The notes under the pieces are model-generated. The model had not been told where the DNA came from and ran no database searches. It was given only the letters and a program-made list of their open reading frames with translations. Positions 60,898 to 60,936 of a stretch of 60,936 bases of DNA are shown here, one piece after another. The stretch lies in assembly GCA_947176605.1 (NCBI GenBank), contig CAMWRH010000008.1:1-60936 (forward strand), given 5' to 3'. This stretch comes from an uncultured Porphyromonadaceae bacterium. GTDB taxonomy: Bacteria > Bacteroidota > Bacteroidia > Bacteroidales > Muribaculaceae. The position numbers were made by a program, and so were the translations under genes. Within the stretch, counting starts at the first letter, position 1; each line of letters starts with the position of its first letter.

Positions 60898-60936
60898 CCC
60901 TCATCCCTCCGTCCCCGCCCCGACGCATCCCCGTGC

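Noticed and set aside
1..60936. CRISPR array, insertion sequence, integrase, prophage or defence island
   Set aside because: No regularly spaced repeats with unique spacers, no transposase or integrase motif and no restriction or toxin gene were found; tandem repeats at 51687-52033 have no spacers.

Overview
The window is chromosomal DNA from a member of the Bacteroidales, most likely the Muribaculaceae (S24-7) or a close relative. The reasons are: promoters of the Bacteroidetes type (TTTG, about 20 bp, TAnnTTTG) in front of many genes and no Shine-Dalgarno pattern; typical family content (DUF6377 regulator, orphan ECF sigma factors, type III pantothenate kinase, LptC lipoprotein, PpiD-like isomerase, FadL-like porin); and inositol-lipid genes known from gut Bacteroidetes. 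No IS element, prophage, rRNA operon or CRISPR array was seen. The lineage call is an inference; no database search was run.

Layout. 1-745 has no convincing gene but holds a perfect 33-bp hairpin. 746-5518 (minus) is a polysaccharide-export operon: Wza-type porin, Wzz-type co-polymerase, M23/LysM peptidase. 5854-6363 and 12171-12674 are two closely similar orphan ECF sigma factors. They flank a cell-envelope operon, 11805 to 6697 (FtsB-like, membrane protein, CoaX, FadL-like porin, LptC, CNNM/CorC protein). Then come trmD, myo-inositol-phosphate synthase, a HAD phosphatase and a secreted alpha-amylase.

27318 to 18647 (minus) looks like one ten-gene operon, with a near-consensus promoter just ahead of it and an intrinsic terminator just behind it. 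Its first part (PgpA-like phosphatase, GtrA protein, CDP-alcohol phosphatidyltransferase, Aur1-like PAP2 protein) fits synthesis of phosphatidylinositol and inositol phosphorylceramide from the inositol phosphate made by the synthase at 13690-15015. Its last part (nucleotidyltransferase, ATP-grasp enzyme, a second CDP-alcohol phosphotransferase with an altered active-site spacing) has no obvious place in that pathway and is the best candidate for an undescribed head-group or polyol-phosphodiester pathway.

The rest is mostly housekeeping: ppiD, CCA-adding enzyme, M24 peptidase, SulP transporter, metK with a MenA-like protein lacking its aspartate motifs, a secreted protein with a C-terminal sorting-like tail, tRNA-Pro(CGG) and tRNA-Leu(CAA), yebC, pheT. 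A phosphatidylethanolamine operon (psd, pssA) follows with a HAD protein and a histidine kinase, then rpoN, a TPR protein and crcB. 51675-52589 is a repeat-rich gap that also holds a promoter-to-terminator unit without an ORF, a candidate small RNA. The right end carries a DUF6377 regulator, a lipid kinase next to a second GtrA paralogue, an M16 peptidase, a tRNA-dihydrouridine synthase, a DUF2807 protein and a Wzx-type flippase.

Lipid metabolism is a recurring theme: three CDP-alcohol phosphotransferases, two GtrA proteins, a lipid kinase, an acyltransferase, Psd and an Aur1-like enzyme all lie within 61 kb.
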